Shown here: piece after piece, positions 54,606-63,066 of the stretch
Layout of the letters: the number at the start of each line of letters is the position of its first letter
Numbering within the stretch: the first letter of the stretch is position 1
Assembly: GCF_017309185.1 (NCBI RefSeq)
Contig: NZ_JAEKJZ010000001.1
Coordinates: forward strand, 1-64,000
DNA length: 64,000 nt
Direction: 5' to 3'
DNA from: Roseibium aggregatum
GTDB lineage: Bacteria; Pseudomonadota; Alphaproteobacteria; Rhizobiales; Stappiaceae
Program-made: the position numbers and the translations under genes
Notes under the pieces: generated by a model
What the model was told of the DNA's origin: nothing
Databases searched by the model: none
The model's input: only the letters and a program-made list of their open reading frames with translations

Positions 54606-55787
54606 ATGACCGTTGCAACCAAGATCGCTGCCCTGTCACAGACGGAGCGTGCGAAACGGGCGGCGAAGGTCGCCGCGGAATTCGCGGACCGGGTGGATAG
54701 CGAAGCGCGCTTTCCCAGGGAAGGCATGGATGCCCTCAAGGCCGAGCGCCTGATGGGGATCATGATCCGCCCGGAACTCGGCGGAGAAGGTGCGACCCTC
54801 ACGGAAGTCGCCGACATCTGCGCGATCCTCGGTCAGGCCTGCGCCGCGACCGCCATGACCTACGCCATGCATCAGATCCAGATTGCCAGCCTGTCCGGCT
54901 ACGCGGCCGGCAGCGCGTGGCACGAGGCGTTCCTGAAGAAAGTCTGCGACGAGCAGCTTCTTATCGGTTCGGCGACCAGCGAAGCCGGGATCGGCGGCAA
55001 TCTGCGCAATTCCTTGTGTGCCATCGAGGTTGAAGGCGGTACGGCGCGCCTGACGAAAGATGCGACCGTGATCTCCTACGGAGCGGATTCCGACGCCATC
55101 ATGGTGACCTCCCGCCGTCACGCCGACGCTGCGCATTCGGATCAGGTTGCAACCATCTTCCTGAAAGATCAGTACACGTTGGAGCAGACCAGCGTCTGGG
55201 ACACCCTGGGCATGCGCGGGACCTGCTCCGACGGCTATATCTTCAAGGGCGAGGCTCCGGAAGAGCAGATCCTGCCGCGACCCTTCGCGGAAATCGCGGC
55301 CCAGTCCATGCTGGCCGTCTCCCATCTGCTTTGGGGGTCCCTGTGGTACGGTATCGCCGCCGATGCGGTTGCCCGGGCGCAGAGTTTCGTCAAAACGGCC
55401 GCGCGCAAATCGCCGGGCCAGGTGCCCCCCGGCGCGCTGCGCCTTGCGGAGGCCTCGAGCCTCCTGCAACTCGTCAAGGCGAATGTGGTCGCGGGCCTGA
55501 AGCAGTTCGAAGCCTGCAAGGGCGACGGCGACGCGCTCAACGCCATGAGTTTTTCCGTTGCCATGAACAACGTGAAGATCGGAACGTCCCAGACGATCCT
55601 GACCATCATCAATCACTGCATGCTGATCTGCGGCATCGCCGGTTACAAGAACGGCACGCCCTACAGCCTCGGCCGTCATCTGCGCGACGCCCACTCCGCG
55701 CAGCTGATGATCTCCAACGACCGGATTCTCGGCAACACGTCGACAATGCTTCTGGTCAACAAGCAAGACACCAGCCTGCTGGGCTGA
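54606..55787 (+). CDS. Acyl-CoA dehydrogenase family protein
   Basis: A 393-residue flavoenzyme. The N-terminal helical domain, the middle beta domain (LIGSATSEAGIGGNLRNSL, and TWDTLGMRGT-like text as VWDTLGMRGTCSDGY) and the C-terminal helices (INHCMLICGIAGYKNGTPYSLGRHLRDAHSAQLMISNDRIL) are all there. It lies three bases after the carrier-protein gene, so it probably oxidises a carrier-bound rather than a CoA-bound acyl or aminoacyl chain (inference). Confidence 0.88.
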   Translation: MTVATKIAALSQTERAKRAAKVAAEFADRVDSEARFPREGMDALKAERLMGIMIRPELGGEGATLTEVADICAILGQACAATAMTYAMHQIQIASLSGYAAGSAWHEAFLKKVCDEQLLIGSATSEAGIGGNLRNSLCAIEVEGGTARLTKDATVISYGADSDAIMVTSRRHADAAHSDQVATIFLKDQYTLEQTSVWDTLGMRGTCSDGYIFKGEAPEEQILPRPFAEIAAQSMLAVSHLLWGSLWYGIAADAVARAQSFVKTAARKSPGQVPPGALRLAEASSLLQLVKANVVAGLKQFEACKGDGDALNAMSFSVAMNNVKIGTSQTILTIINHCMLICGIAGYKNGTPYSLGRHLRDAHSAQLMISNDRILGNTSTMLLVNKQDTSLLG

Positions 55788-55907
55788 TGCACGCAAGGCC
55801 TGGCGGCGCCGCGTCCTGTGCGGCGCCACGAGGCGGCCGCCTCTGCCCGCCAGCCGGGTCTTGGTCACTGCCGCCTGGCACTGTGGGGCTGAGGGGAAAA
55901 CCGCCTT

Positions 55908-56924
55908 ATGAGTGAAGCTGTCTTCAAACACCTTGACGCGGCCACCTACGTTCGCAGCCCGTTGCATGCGCAGGACCGCGACTGGCCGGAAACCAATTGC
56001 TATCTCGATGTCTGGATCGAGGTCCTGCCGTCCCTCGGCTTTCCGCCGGAGGCCTGCCTTGCCTATTCGCTCACGCAGGATTTCGAAGGCGATCAGTTCA
56101 CCTTCTTCAAGGTGCCCCTGGAAGACCTCGAAGCCCTGTACGGTCTGAAGGTGACCGAACTGGCGATCTATGACCGGGTCGAGACGCATATCCAGAATCA
56201 GATCGAAAGGGGCCGGTTGTCGCTGGTCGAGGTCGACAGTTACTTCCTGCCGGACACCCATGGCGTCGGTTACCGGGATGCGCACGGCAAGACAACGATT
56301 GCCCCGAACCGGATCGATTTCGACAAGCGGACCATGGAGTATTACCATGGCCTTGGACTGCATCTGCTTGAGGGTGACGATTTCGACGGTGTGTTTCAGC
56401 GCGGACATCACGTCAGGGACCTGCCGTTCCTGCCCTATACGGAGTTCGTGAAATTCCCGGACACGCGGCCGTCCGGAGTGGAAATCCTGAACGTTTCGGA
56501 ACAGTTGCTGCGCCATCATCTGGCCCGGCGGCCTGCCGCAAACCCGATTGCCGCCTTCGCGAAAGTGTTCCCGGAGCAGGTGGCCGCGATCAGCGAGCGG
56601 GAGTTCGGCTTCTTCCACCTCTACGCCTTCAACACGCTACGCCAGCTCGGCGCGAACTTTGAGCTGTTCTCCTCTTATCTCGCATGGCTTGCCGCCCAGG
56701 AGCGAGGAGAACTGGACCAGGGTATTGCCGATGCCAAGACCATCTCCGCCACCTGCAAGGTGGTGCAGTTCAAACTGGCCAGGGCCGTCATGCGCAAGAA
56801 GTTCCAGGGCCTGGAAGACGGGCTGGTTCCGGCTGTTGAGGCCTGGGACAAGCTGATGGGCCTCCTCGATCTCCACTATGGAAACGGCGAACCCCGCCTT
56901 TCGCGCGTCGTCGCCGGTGCCTGA
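55908..56924 (+). CDS. DUF1839 family protein
   Basis: A 338-residue protein of unknown function. Family landmarks are ETNCYLDVWIEVLPSLGFPPEACLAY and VDSYFLPDTHGVGYRDAHGKTTIAPNRID. The Cys-containing opening and the DTHG...YR segment suggest a cysteine-peptidase or transglutaminase-like fold (inference). From memory, such genes lie beside amino acid:carrier-protein ligase genes in rhizobia. No such ligase is in this window. The gene abuts the GH2 gene with no gap. Confidence 0.84.
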   Translation: MSEAVFKHLDAATYVRSPLHAQDRDWPETNCYLDVWIEVLPSLGFPPEACLAYSLTQDFEGDQFTFFKVPLEDLEALYGLKVTELAIYDRVETHIQNQIERGRLSLVEVDSYFLPDTHGVGYRDAHGKTTIAPNRIDFDKRTMEYYHGLGLHLLEGDDFDGVFQRGHHVRDLPFLPYTEFVKFPDTRPSGVEILNVSEQLLRHHLARRPAANPIAAFAKVFPEQVAAISEREFGFFHLYAFNTLRQLGANFELFSSYLAWLAAQERGELDQGIADAKTISATCKVVQFKLARAVMRKKFQGLEDGLVPAVEAWDKLMGLLDLHYGNGEPRLSRVVAGA

Positions 56925-59372
56925 ATGACCGGCCTTGCGGGGATGACCTGGTCTCTGGCGGTCGCGGAGCCCGGCTCCGAACCGGCCGACGCCGCAAAAG
57001 AGGCTTTCGTCCCGGCCAGAGTGCCTGGAACCGCCGCCGGCGCATTGGCGGACGCAGGCCTTTTCGATCCGGACGCGCCCCTGCCGCTTCACGGCAAGGA
57101 TGTCTGGTACGAGACGCGGTTCGCGGCCGAGCCCGGCGACTATCGCCTTTGCTTCGAAGGACTCGCGACGGTTGCCGAGGTCTATCTCAACGATGAGCGC
57201 ATTCTGGACAGCCGGAACATGTTTCGGGTCTATGAGGTTGAAGCGTCTCTTGCCCGGCAGAACAGGCTTCAAATCTGTTTCCGCGCGCTGGAACCGCATC
57301 TCGCCGCTAAAGGCCCTCGTGCGCGCTGGAAGCCGCAACTGGCCACGTCCCAGGGTTTGCGCCTGATCCGTACCACGCTTCTCGGCCACATGCCGGGCTG
57401 GTGTCCGGAGATCCATGCCGTCGGTCCCTATCGGCCGATCCGCATCGAGCCGGCCGGGAACGCGAGGCTTTCCGAAAAGCACATTCTGGCGGACCTGGCG
57501 CCGGACGGATCGGGCACGCTGGTCGTCTCTGCTAGGTTCGATGATATCGAAGACGTACCCGTTCTCAATTGCGCCGGCGCTTCGGCCGAAATGAGCCTGC
57601 GGGACGACGGGACGCACACGGCAACTCTCCGGCTCGACCGGGTCGACGCCTGGATGCCGCATACACATGGCGTGCCGTCGCTCTACGATATTACAGTCCT
57701 TTCAGGACACCATCGGTTCTCCCTCGGCAAAACAGGTTTCCGCCGCCTGGAGGCGGATCGGGGACCGGACGGCAAGGGCTTCGGTCTGAAGGTCAACGGC
57801 GTTCCGGTGTTCTGCCGAGGGGCCGTCTGGACCAGTGCCGATCTCCTGAACCTGCCAAGCGGCAGGGAAAGTTACCACCCGCTTCTGGAGGCGGCGCGCG
57901 ACGCCGGTATGAACATGCTGCGCATCGGCGGCACCATGCTTTACGAAAGCCGGGCGTTCTTCGAACTGTGCGACGAGTTGGGCCTTCTGGTCTGGCAGGA
58001 TTTCCCGTTCGCCAATTACGACTATCCGGTCAAGGACGCCGCCTTTGTCGAAGAGGTCCGCGCCGAAGTTCGTGACAGGTTGACGGAGACCACGGGCTGC
58101 CCCTCGCTCGCTGTCCTGTGCGGTGGTAGCGAGATCTATCAGCAGGGCGCCATGATGGGCCTGCCGGAAAGCCGCTGGAAGGGCCCGCTCTGCGAGGAGA
58201 TCCTGCCGGCTCTGGCACGGGAGTTCCGCGCGGATGTGCCCTATGCTCCGAATTCGCCCTGCGGCGGCGTTCTGCCTTTTTCGCCGAATGAGGGCATCGC
58301 TCACTACTACGGCGTCGGTGCGTACTTGAGGCCGCTGGAAGATGCGCGGCGGGCGAACATCCGCTTCGCCGGCGAGTGCCTGGCCTTTTCCAACATCCCG
58401 GCGCAGCAGAGCCTCGACGAGGGCCTGCCGGTCAAACCGGGCCACGATCCGCGCTGGAAGGCGCGTGTGCCGCGCGACCGGGGAGCGGGATGGGACTTTG
58501 AGGATGTCCGCGATCACTACCTGAAGACGCTTTACGGCCTCGACCCGGCTTCTCTGCGCTGCGGCGATCCGGACCGTTACCTGGACCTGGGACGCGCCGT
58601 GACCGGCGAGGCGATGGAACAGACCTTCGCCGAATGGCGCCGGGCGGGCTCAAGCTGCCAGGGGGCTCTGGTCTGGACATTTCAGGATCTGGCCATGGGC
58701 GCGGGCTGGGGCCTGATCGATGCGGCGGGACGGCCGAAACCGGCCTATTACGCGGTGAAGCGCGCTTTCCGGCCGCTGCAGGTCTCCGTGACCGACGAAG
58801 GCACCAACGGACTGGCCATCCATGCGGTCAACGATCGCCCGGAGGAGAAGGTGGTAACACTGTCTCTCTCCTGCCTCCGCGACGGTGAGGTTCAGGTTGT
58901 CTCCGGACAGAAAGATATCGTGCTTGCCCCGCACAGCGCCGAGACCTTCAACGCCGTCGATCTGATCGGGGCCTTTTTTGACGTCACCTACGCCTACCGT
59001 TTCGGTCCGCTCTCTCACGATGTGACCGTGGTGCGGATGCTGGATCCCGAAACGGGCACGGTTCTGGCGGATGCCTGCCACCTCCCGGACAGAAAGCTTT
59101 ACGCCTCCGCCCGGCAGGTGCTCGACATGGACATTTCCATTAAAAGTTTCGATGGGCGGTCGGGCGACCTGGCGCTGTCCTCGAAGCAGTTTTTGTGGTT
59201 CGCGGGGCTCGAGGTTCCGGGGTGTTGCGTCGACGACAACTGGTTTCATCTGGCGCCCGGCGCCAGCAGGACGGTTCGCTTTGAGGCTCTGGCCGGAAGC
59301 GCTGTGCCGGAAGGAGGGCCGAAGGCCACCCTCAGCGCCTTAAACGGCCGAAACCGCGTGACGGCTGGTTGA
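56925..59372 (+). CDS. Glycoside hydrolase family 2, beta-mannosidase-like
   Basis: An 815-residue protein. A jelly-roll sugar-binding domain (about 40-200), an Ig-like domain and the TIM barrel follow in order. The acid/base Glu is probably Glu 403 in LCGGSEIYQQ, and the nucleophile Glu 484 in FAGECLAFSNIP, by analogy with beta-mannosidases. No signal peptide is seen, so a cytosolic or trimming role in glycan synthesis is possible. Its end overlaps the convergent hydrolase gene by 33 bases. Confidence 0.88.
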   Translation: MTGLAGMTWSLAVAEPGSEPADAAKEAFVPARVPGTAAGALADAGLFDPDAPLPLHGKDVWYETRFAAEPGDYRLCFEGLATVAEVYLNDERILDSRNMFRVYEVEASLARQNRLQICFRALEPHLAAKGPRARWKPQLATSQGLRLIRTTLLGHMPGWCPEIHAVGPYRPIRIEPAGNARLSEKHILADLAPDGSGTLVVSARFDDIEDVPVLNCAGASAEMSLRDDGTHTATLRLDRVDAWMPHTHGVPSLYDITVLSGHHRFSLGKTGFRRLEADRGPDGKGFGLKVNGVPVFCRGAVWTSADLLNLPSGRESYHPLLEAARDAGMNMLRIGGTMLYESRAFFELCDELGLLVWQDFPFANYDYPVKDAAFVEEVRAEVRDRLTETTGCPSLAVLCGGSEIYQQGAMMGLPESRWKGPLCEEILPALAREFRADVPYAPNSPCGGVLPFSPNEGIAHYYGVGAYLRPLEDARRANIRFAGECLAFSNIPAQQSLDEGLPVKPGHDPRWKARVPRDRGAGWDFEDVRDHYLKTLYGLDPASLRCGDPDRYLDLGRAVTGEAMEQTFAEWRRAGSSCQGALVWTFQDLAMGAGWGLIDAAGRPKPAYYAVKRAFRPLQVSVTDEGTNGLAIHAVNDRPEEKVVTLSLSCLRDGEVQVVSGQKDIVLAPHSAETFNAVDLIGAFFDVTYAYRFGPLSHDVTVVRMLDPETGTVLADACHLPDRKLYASARQVLDMDISIKSFDGRSGDLALSSKQFLWFAGLEVPGCCVDDNWFHLAPGASRTVRFEALAGSAVPEGGPKATLSALNGRNRVTAG

Positions 59373-61175
59373 TCTCAACACCTTGGAGGACGGTTCGTCG
59401 CCCGTAGCCGCGGGCGGCTGACCGGCCGTGTCCGACAGGTGAGCGATTTTTTCCAGGAATGAGAACATCTCGGCGCGGGCATGATCCGGCATCAGGTTGT
59501 GGTCCGCATTGTCCACGGTGGTCAGCGAGATGTTCGGGAAGGCGGCAAAGCCCTTGAGATCCGGGCCGAAATGCGCCTTGAGCTGATCGACGCTCTCGTC
59601 GCCGACACTGCAGAAGAAATGGACCTTGACGTCGCGCTCTCTCAGGACCTCGAACTTTTTCAGGGCTTCGGCTTTCAGGCGACCGAATTTTGTCAGTTGC
59701 GGGAAGACCGCCGCGAGTTTTTCAGCGGCCCGCTGGCGCAGCATCTTGGCCACTCCGCGGCCCGCGGTTGCGAAATTGAGTTCGCCCCGAAAAAGGCGCT
59801 TGAACGTGTGGGCGCTCGTGAGCCGCTTCGTATAATCCGCCGTGGACCGGTGTCCCATGTACTTCAGGTCGACAGGGACGTCCGGGTCCCACATGAACTT
59901 GAGCTGGTTGATGAGAACGAGTTGCCGGACCCTCGGGTCGCGGGCGGCCGCATGAAACGCCGAATAGGCGCTGCTGCAGCGCCCTATCAGGGTGACCGGC
60001 CCTTGATATCGGCCTTCGAAATAGTCGATCAGGTCGAGAAAATCCTCAATCTGAGTTTCCGAATAGAGGGCTTCCTGGCCTTCCGGCAGATCCGGGTAGC
60101 TGTCGCCAGTATTCACACCGTCGAAGCGCACGGAAATCACGCCCAGCTGAGCCAGCTTCCGTGCGGCGGTCACCCATTCCCGCCCGCGTCCGGCATGGTG
60201 GTCGTAGCCGCCTGTATTGCCGAAGATGAAGACAGGGGCGGTCTTTGCCGCCTCGATCGGGCTCGTGACGATACAATATAGGTGTTTTTCATGCGCTCCG
60301 ACGAAGAGGGCTTCTTCCCGGAACTGCCCGGTTTCCAGCCGGCCCGGCCCGAGATCCGCCTGGTTCGCCGGCATTTCCGAATTCCCGGAGGAGAGAGTGT
60401 TCGTCAACCAGTCCGTCGCGGTAGAGATCAGGTCCCAATCCGGTCTGGACTGAAGGATATTCCCGACCAGATCGTCGTAGCCGCTAAACGGGTGAACGGA
60501 AATCTCCAGACCTTCGGACTGGATGTGATCGGCAAGGGTCCGGTCGGAGGATACGCCATCGCGCGCGAACAGGAGGACGGGGACCTTCCGCGGAAGCGGG
60601 GATTTGTCGAGCTTCACCTCCGCGAGGTCCTTGACAAATTTATCCGGCAGCACGTTCCCCAGGAGCGACACCTTGTCCGTATCGAGAAGGTCGAGCGGCA
60701 GCAGTTCCGCTTCAAAGGCCATCTTCGCATGGAGTCCCAGCTCGCGCAGGTAACGCCGTCCGCTGGTGACCGGAGCGGCAAGGATAAGCCCGGCTATATC
60801 GGGTCGCGTCTGTGCCGCCATCTGAGCAATGACAGTCCCGAGGCCAAGCCCGAAAAAAACGATCCTTTCGCAGCCCGAGTGCTTTTTCAGCGCCGAAGCG
60901 GATTCATTCGCAGCCTCGACCCACCGGTCTATGCCGTCGTTTTCCGCCATGTCGAGCGAGTCGACCTGGCCCGGATAGTCGAAACGGATGACGGGATAGC
61001 CCCTGGCGGCGAAGCTGTCGGCCAACACCCGGTAGAATTTCCGGCAACTGACCTCGTCCCGGCTCCATGGCCGGCACAGGACAACGCCCGTGTCCTTCCA
61101 TGTATCGGTGACCGGCAATGTCAGCAGTCCGCAAATGCCGTTGAAACCGATGGGCTGCGTGTTGTTGAGAGCCAC
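59340..61175 (-). CDS. Two-domain alpha/beta hydrolase, first nucleophile lost
   Basis: A 611-residue protein with two successive alpha/beta-hydrolase folds. The GTG start at 61175 has AGGAGGTTCAAC ahead. ATG 61259 would be too far upstream. Domain 1 has FFGLGLGTVIA where GxSxG should be, so its nucleophile is lost. Domain 2 has LIGRCSSAYSAF, with a Cys in the nucleophile position, and His later in NADHNLMPDH. No signal peptide appears. It lies on the opposite strand from the GH2 gene and the same strand as the flippase gene, which starts about 1.7 kb upstream. Confidence 0.8.
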   Translation of the reverse strand: MALNNTQPIGFNGICGLLTLPVTDTWKDTGVVLCRPWSRDEVSCRKFYRVLADSFAARGYPVIRFDYPGQVDSLDMAENDGIDRWVEAANESASALKKHSGCERIVFFGLGLGTVIAQMAAQTRPDIAGLILAAPVTSGRRYLRELGLHAKMAFEAELLPLDLLDTDKVSLLGNVLPDKFVKDLAEVKLDKSPLPRKVPVLLFARDGVSSDRTLADHIQSEGLEISVHPFSGYDDLVGNILQSRPDWDLISTATDWLTNTLSSGNSEMPANQADLGPGRLETGQFREEALFVGAHEKHLYCIVTSPIEAAKTAPVFIFGNTGGYDHHAGRGREWVTAARKLAQLGVISVRFDGVNTGDSYPDLPEGQEALYSETQIEDFLDLIDYFEGRYQGPVTLIGRCSSAYSAFHAAARDPRVRQLVLINQLKFMWDPDVPVDLKYMGHRSTADYTKRLTSAHTFKRLFRGELNFATAGRGVAKMLRQRAAEKLAAVFPQLTKFGRLKAEALKKFEVLRERDVKVHFFCSVGDESVDQLKAHFGPDLKGFAAFPNISLTTVDNADHNLMPDHARAEMFSFLEKIAHLSDTAGQPPAATGDEPSSKVLRSTSRHAVSAV

Positions 61176-61395
61176 GTTGAACCTCCTGAGCCTCCCTTGC
61201 AGAAAGGTCTTGTTGATTGTCCGATTTGCGCACTCCAGCGTGAAGTGTACCACCGGCATTTCCCGGCATTATTGCATCTCAGGGTAAAGAAACATTGAGT
61301 TGATTCCGTGAAAACGCTGGGCCGCGTCAGGGGGGGGCCGGTACCAATCGCACCAATGCATTTCGGCCGCTGCAAAAACATGCCGTCAGCTGTTC

Positions 61396-62883
61396 TCAGC
61401 CAAGGATCGATACGAGTCTGAGAGCGTGTTTTCGCAGATGTGCGGGCGTGACCTTGCCGAGAAGGTCGCGCATGATCTCGATTTCCGCACCCGGGATCGC
61501 TTTGGTCAGGCGCAGCGCGATCAAATAGGCGAGGGCGCCGGCGGGAATGGCGATCGCGAGCCCTGGGACGCCATGCACCTCACGCAGGATGACAAAGGCG
61601 GCTCCCGCGCAGGCGAGACCCGAAACCAGAATTCGAAGATAGGGTGCAAGGGAAATCCTGAAACCGAGCGCATGACGGCAGTGATGGATCAGCCACAGGA
61701 AGCTGGAGAGCCCGACCACGCCTCTGATCCAGGCCGCTCCGATCCCGCCGAAAATTGGCGTCAGGGTCAGGTTCAGGGCGACAAGGACGAGAACCGTAAC
61801 TCCATTGATGAACAGAAGTTTCCGATCGTTTTCCAGGGCAAGCATTGCCGCCAGCGGGACCGAGGAAAGCGCTTGCGGCAGGGAAAACAGGACGAGAATT
61901 TCCGCGATCGGCACGGTGGCCGTAAAGTCCTGCCCGAAGGCCAGGGGGATCAGCTCCGACATGATGGCCGCCCCGCCCAGGCTGATGGGCAAAAGCAGCA
62001 TGGTCAGCCATCTGAGCGTCCGGTCGTAGGAAAGCCGGAGCTGATCCATCGCATCGTCGTCGTAGAGCTTGCCGAAGCCGGGGGTCAGACCGGCGGCAAG
62101 GTAGACGGAAAGCTGCAGGATCAGACTGGAAAAGGTGATGCCCGCCGCGAAGAAACCGAGTTCCGTGATACTGAAGAACCAGCCGATGAAGATAAACTCA
62201 ATGCGTGTCTTGACGAGCTGGTCCAGCAGTTCGGAGGCCCAGATGCTGCGGCTGTACCGGCGCATCTGATCTGAAATTGCGACGGGCTCCGAAGCGCCGC
62301 CACGAAGATATTTGGACAGTCCGAACATTTGCGGCAGATGGCGCGCGAGATAGCCGAACATGGCACCGGCCGGACCGAACAGGAGGGCGCCTGCGATTGT
62401 CACGGGAATCTGCAGCGCGCATCCGGCGGCGGTTTTCCAGGCGGTTCTGTGGAAGTGCCCGAGCCCGTGATCGGACACGATGACGAGAAGTCCGTGAGAA
62501 TAGGCCAGGAAAATCAGGCCCGCGAAAAACCAGACAAAGGCCGTGTTGAGATTGACCTCGTAGAATTCCCAGGACGCATAGAGAAAGAAGGCGCCGGTGA
62601 AAAGCGTCAGGGAAACGACATAAGGCCCGTACAAAGTTCTGAGAAAGCCTCGCGTTTCGCTTTCGTCTTTGCCGATTCTGGAGATGTAGCGCAGGATCGT
62701 CGACGGTATTCCCAGGTTCGCCACGGCGAAGGCTGTGAGCGCCACCCAAAGCGCCAGGGCCGTCAGTCCGGTTCCCTCGGCACCCAGGATTCTTGCAATT
62801 GCGATGGAGCTGACGAGACCTGCGGCGAGGGACGTTATTCCGGCCGCTGAAACGAAAAAGCCTGCGCTGATTAACGATTTCAT
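61396..62883 (-). CDS. Polysaccharide flippase, Wzx-like
   Basis: A 495-residue membrane protein of the MATE/MVF group, with about fourteen hydrophobic segments from LISAGFFVSAAGITSLAAGLVSSIAIARILGAEG onward. The N-terminal GAEGTGLTALALWVALTAFAVANLGIPSTILRYISR is typical of O-antigen and exopolysaccharide flippases. It would move undecaprenyl-linked repeat units across the inner membrane. It is divergent from the glycosyltransferase gene on its right. Confidence 0.89.
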   Translation of the reverse strand: MKSLISAGFFVSAAGITSLAAGLVSSIAIARILGAEGTGLTALALWVALTAFAVANLGIPSTILRYISRIGKDESETRGFLRTLYGPYVVSLTLFTGAFFLYASWEFYEVNLNTAFVWFFAGLIFLAYSHGLLVIVSDHGLGHFHRTAWKTAAGCALQIPVTIAGALLFGPAGAMFGYLARHLPQMFGLSKYLRGGASEPVAISDQMRRYSRSIWASELLDQLVKTRIEFIFIGWFFSITELGFFAAGITFSSLILQLSVYLAAGLTPGFGKLYDDDAMDQLRLSYDRTLRWLTMLLLPISLGGAAIMSELIPLAFGQDFTATVPIAEILVLFSLPQALSSVPLAAMLALENDRKLLFINGVTVLVLVALNLTLTPIFGGIGAAWIRGVVGLSSFLWLIHHCRHALGFRISLAPYLRILVSGLACAGAAFVILREVHGVPGLAIAIPAGALAYLIALRLTKAIPGAEIEIMRDLLGKVTPAHLRKHALRLVSILG

Positions 62884-63066
62884 CCGATGCCGCTCTTAGA
62901 AACTTTTCGCAGGACAGTTGGGGATCGGCTTGCCGAACGTGACGCCTGAAAAGCTGGAAATAACGGGCCCATTCCCTGGATTGCTTCTACAGGCCATTCT
63001 CTAAAAAGAATCGTAACACAAATGGAATACCGCTAGGTTTCTGTGTTTTAGAAGCGGGTCGCTTTC

